Below the pieces are notes generated by a model. That model did not search any database and was not told where the DNA came from. It worked only from the letters and a program-made list of their open reading frames with translations. Shown here in pieces: positions 61,567 to 64,000 of a stretch of 64,000 bases of DNA (position 1 is its first letter; every line of letters begins with the position of its first letter). A program made the translations under genes and the position numbers. Source of the stretch: Rhizobiales bacterium dw_265 (GTDB lineage: Bacteria; Pseudomonadota; Alphaproteobacteria; Micropepsales; Micropepsaceae); assembly GCA_018449595.1 (NCBI GenBank), contig JAAVUU010000008.1:62001-126000 (forward strand). The letters are read 5' to 3'.

Positions 61567-62549
61567 TTCCTCTTCTCCGCGTCGGTGCGGACGATGCGAA
61601 CGATCTGTTGCGGGTCGGTCCCCAGCCGCAGTTCTGCGGCGGCGAACAGATTGTCCACGATCATGAAGTTGCCGCTGACGCGGTAGCGCGGAATTTCGTC
61701 ATTGCCCTGGCTGCCGATCACAATCAGCGGCGGCATCTCGCCCTGGGCGATGCCGGTGGGGAACTGGATGAAGACCTGCTTGCCATTGTCGAGCGCGCGC
61801 AGGGGTTTCCAGGGTGGATCGTCCCCCTGGATCGCGTAGCGATAGGATATCTTGGTAAGATCAATGTCCGTGACGATGGGCGTGACCTGTTCGGCCGCGC
61901 TGTTCTGGACGTGCAGCGCGATCAGCTCGTCCTGCGGATAGTTGAACGAGACCGAGGCCATGTAGGTCTTCTCCACGGCGCGCAATTCCAGATGATAGGT
62001 ACGCCGGTCGGTGTTGATGACCAGGTTGGTCGTGAAGCCCGCCTGGGTGGGCTTGAGCAGGATGTGAATGCGCTTGGCGGCGCCGGTGCCGCTCTCGGTA
62101 TTGCCGATGACCCAGCGCACGGTATCGCCTGCGGCGACGGGACCGGACCCGACAAGCTGTTCGCCGGGCTGAAGGGCCACATCCGTGACTTCGCCTGGGG
62201 CGGCATAGATTTGGTAGAGCGCGCCATCCGAGAAGGGATAGACCTGCACGGCGTTGAGGAAACCGGCACGGGTCGGTTGCAGCCGGGCGGCATGATTGGC
62301 CTGGGCGACCCGCGTTTGAGGGTTGGGCGCCTCCTTGGGGAGATCGGCCAGCGCCGGCAGGGGCTTGAGCTGGTCCAGCAGCGGCAGAAGCTTGGGCACC
62401 TCGACGACCTGGACCTGCTTGGGCGGCTCCGGCGTCATGAGGGCCGGTTTTGGGGTGTCGTCATAGTGAATCGCCGGCGGCTTCCAAGTGGAACAGCCGG
62501 CCAGCGAGGCCGACAGCAAGAGCGCCGCGGTAAGGGGAAGTTTGTGCAT
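61563..62549 (-). CDS. trbG: TrbG (VirB9-like) conjugal transfer lipoprotein
   Basis: From the ATG at 62549 the protein is 328 residues. It has a lipoprotein signal peptide (LLLSASLAGC, lipobox cysteine near 19), a Pro-rich linker and a VirB9/TrbG beta domain (about 110-328: YPFSDGALYQIYAAPGEVTDVALQPGEQL, KTYMASVSFNYPQDEL, NEIPRYRVSGNFMIVDNLF-like). It forms the outer-membrane part of the conjugation channel with TrbI. Its start codon shares one base with the trbF stop (TAATG). The frame is open a further 54 codons upstream into trbF, but the lipobox fixes the start. Confidence 0.92.
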   Translation of the reverse strand: MHKLPLTAALLLSASLAGCSTWKPPAIHYDDTPKPALMTPEPPKQVQVVEVPKLLPLLDQLKPLPALADLPKEAPNPQTRVAQANHAARLQPTRAGFLNAVQVYPFSDGALYQIYAAPGEVTDVALQPGEQLVGSGPVAAGDTVRWVIGNTESGTGAAKRIHILLKPTQAGFTTNLVINTDRRTYHLELRAVEKTYMASVSFNYPQDELIALHVQNSAAEQVTPIVTDIDLTKISYRYAIQGDDPPWKPLRALDNGKQVFIQFPTGIAQGEMPPLIVIGSQGNDEIPRYRVSGNFMIVDNLFAAAELRLGTDPQQIVRIVRTDAEKRK

Positions 62550-63229
62550 TAGCCTAGCTCCTTGGACCAATTGAAGGCGTGGACGTAAATGCCGAGCGGA
62601 TTGGCGGTGATCGTCGGCTGATCGCTCGGCGCAGCGACGACGATGGTGAGAATGGCGCTCCAATGCTCGGTCGCGGCCAGGGCGCCGTCGACGAAGTGAT
62701 GCTCGACCCATTCGATGCGGAAACTGTCATCGGAGGCGCGGATCACGCTCGACACATCGACCGCCACCTGCTCGTGCTGCCCCTTGGTGAAGGGATCGGC
62801 GTGCTGGACATAGTCGTTGAGCGCGAGCCGGCCCTTGTCGTCGGCGAATTTGTAGGCTTCGAGCCAGTTGCCCTGTTGCACGACGCGATCGGTGGGAATG
62901 GTGCGTACCCACTTGATGAAGTGCCACAGATACCAGGCGATCTGCGGGTCGGTCGGCCGATAGTCGGAGGTTGCCGGCGCGACGGCCCGGGCCTCGCCGA
63001 GCTTGTCGATCTCGACCACCCAAGGCTTGACGGTGCCGCGTTCCACTTGCCAGGTCAGCGCCGCGCCCAGGCCGGCGTTCACCGCGATCATCGCCATGAG
63101 CGCTAGCCAGCTATTGCGCGCAAGGACGTAGACGGAGCCAAAGCGGCCGTCCCATTCCTGGCGCGCGGCGCGATGGCGGGTCTCCGGCTGTGGCGTGTCG
63201 CCGTAACGGACAGTGGATCGCGAAAACAT
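62549..63229 (-). CDS. trbF: TrbF (VirB8-like) conjugal transfer protein
   Basis: This 226-residue protein has one membrane span at about 41-59 (LALMAMIAVNAGLGAALTW) and a VirB8/TrbF periplasmic domain (about 70-226: VKPWVVEIDKLGEARAV, IAWYLWHFIKWVRTIPTDRVV, WVEHHFVDGALAATEHWSAIL). It nucleates assembly of the type IV secretion complex at the inner membrane. Spacing to trbL is zero (stop at 63230 and ATG at 63229 on the minus strand), consistent with the standard trbL-F-G-I operon. Confidence 0.93.
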   Translation of the reverse strand: MFSRSTVRYGDTPQPETRHRAARQEWDGRFGSVYVLARNSWLALMAMIAVNAGLGAALTWQVERGTVKPWVVEIDKLGEARAVAPATSDYRPTDPQIAWYLWHFIKWVRTIPTDRVVQQGNWLEAYKFADDKGRLALNDYVQHADPFTKGQHEQVAVDVSSVIRASDDSFRIEWVEHHFVDGALAATEHWSAILTIVVAAPSDQPTITANPLGIYVHAFNWSKELG

Positions 63230-64000
63230 TTATTCTCCTTCCGACAGATTGATGGAATGGCCGCTGCCGCCCCGGTCCCCGGCGCGAACCGCAGTGGTGG
63301 CAGCCGTGACGCCCTGGCTCACGGCTTGATGGCGTTGCATCCGCTTGGCCCAGGCAGGCGCTGAACCGCTGGCGGCTCTGCTGCCCGGTCCTGCGCCAGG
63401 CCCTGGACGCTGGGTCGCAGCTTGGCCGCCCGCGGCGTAGCTCTGGCCGAGGCCGGACGCCGCACGGCGCAGGGGGCTGGAGGCAGCCGCCGCACCGGCC
63501 CTGGCGACACCCGCCAAACCGCCTGCACGGAAGGCTGCGCTGGCGCCGCCGGCTACACTGGCGCCGGCATGGGCGGCACCGGAGATCGCCGAACCTGCGG
63601 CGCGCAAGCCGCCGGCTGCGGCCGCGGCCCCCGCGGCGCCCAAGCCCGCAACGGCGAGGCCGGTGCCGATCGCAGCGCCCGCACCCAGTTGGGGGCCGCC
63701 GGCGATCAGGCCGTTGGCGATGCTGGGACCGAAGATGGACAGACCAAACAGCGACAGGGAGGCGAGGATCAGCGTCAGGGCATCGTTGATGGTCGGCGGG
63801 TTGTTAAAGCCGGCGGTGAACTGGCCGAAGATGTTGGAGCCGATCCCGACGATGACGGCGAGCATAAGAATCTTGATGCCGGACGACACCACATTGCCCA
63901 ACACCTTCTCGGCAAGGAAGGCGGTGCGGCCGAAGAGGCCAAAAGGCACCAGCACAAAACCCGCCAGGGTGGTGAGCTTGAATTCGATCAGGGTGATGAA
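63230..64000 (-). CDS. trbL: TrbL (VirB6-like) conjugal transfer protein (5' end outside window)
   Basis: The C-terminal part of a polytopic inner-membrane protein is visible. The frame is open to the right edge (ITLIEFKLTTLAGFVLVPFG), so the start lies beyond 64000. Membrane spans appear in FGRTAFLAEKVLGNVVSSGIKILMLAVIVGIGSN-like text, ALTLILASLSLFGLSIFGPS, and a Gly/Ala-rich hydrophobic stretch. A long Ala/Gly/Arg-rich hydrophilic tail follows, as in other TrbL proteins. It forms part of the inner-membrane channel of the mating-pair system. It is followed directly by trbF. Confidence 0.9.
   Translation of the reverse strand, partial: FITLIEFKLTTLAGFVLVPFGLFGRTAFLAEKVLGNVVSSGIKILMLAVIVGIGSNIFGQFTAGFNNPPTINDALTLILASLSLFGLSIFGPSIANGLIAGGPQLGAGAAIGTGLAVAGLGAAGAAAAAGGLRAAGSAISGAAHAGASVAGGASAAFRAGGLAGVARAGAAAASSPLRRAASGLGQSYAAGGQAATQRPGPGAGPGSRAASGSAPAWAKRMQRHQAVSQGVTAATTAVRAGDRGGSGHSINLSEGE

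Overview
The window is high-GC DNA from what looks like an alphaproteobacterium. The evidence is the family mix: Hint_2-type proteins, an orphan LuxR-type regulator, SapC, FkbM and KpsC/KpsS proteins, and a trb conjugation module with a DUF2274 gene and a lysR gene beside trbI, as in Tn4371-like integrative elements of Proteobacteria. Genus cannot be fixed from the sequence. No tRNA, rRNA, CRISPR array or complete insertion sequence was recognised.

Layout. 1-2.5 kb: the end of an AraC-type regulator, a HigB/HigA-type toxin-antitoxin pair and a HEPN-like protein. 2.7-32 kb: a large surface-protein system. An STN-TonB_C periplasmic protein is followed by a plus-strand operon encoding a two-partner-secretion transporter (TpsB), a DUF2341-LamG-ExbB fusion, a candidate 51-residue membrane protein, ExbD and TonB. 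Next come a LuxR-type regulator, a Hint-domain protein and a TPR-sulfotransferase. On the minus strand a second operon encodes a putative porin, a periplasmic coiled-coil protein and a 4,219-residue filamentous haemagglutinin (TpsA). Divergent from it is a tonB / ECF sigma / fecR signalling trio. 32-51 kb: capsule (group 2/Kps-type) genes, with KpsC, KpsS, KpsM, KpsE, KpsT, an OPX lipoprotein, four glycosyltransferases, methyltransferases, and unexpected SapC and OmpH/Skp members. 51-59 kb: a P450, a membrane alpha/beta hydrolase, a small phospholipase A2-like protein, a PstS-like binding protein and a large SLBB export protein. 59-64 kb: a Phd-like antitoxin, lysR, and trbI-trbG-trbF-trbL, the end of a conjugative element.

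How it fits together. The most interesting result is a 31-bp bipartite element (TGAC..AAA.CTTCA, 10 bases, TGTCG) found five times, always between genes. Each copy points at a different unit: tpsB, the luxR-type gene, the porin-coiled-coil-haemagglutinin operon, the kps operon, and the FkbM methyltransferase. Two copies flank the tonB-sigma-fecR trio, so the simplest reading is that this is the promoter of that ECF sigma factor. A second layer is suggested by an identical 16-bp lux-box-like palindrome placed 85-91 bases before the Hint and sulfotransferase genes, next to the LuxR-type gene. The inferred picture is a sigma-factor regulon that co-expresses a giant TpsA adhesin, a TonB/ExbBD-linked secretion apparatus and a capsule, with a quorum-sensing-like branch beneath it. 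No TonB-dependent receptor is present. The STN-TonB_C protein is a candidate for the receptor's usual role of signalling to FecR.
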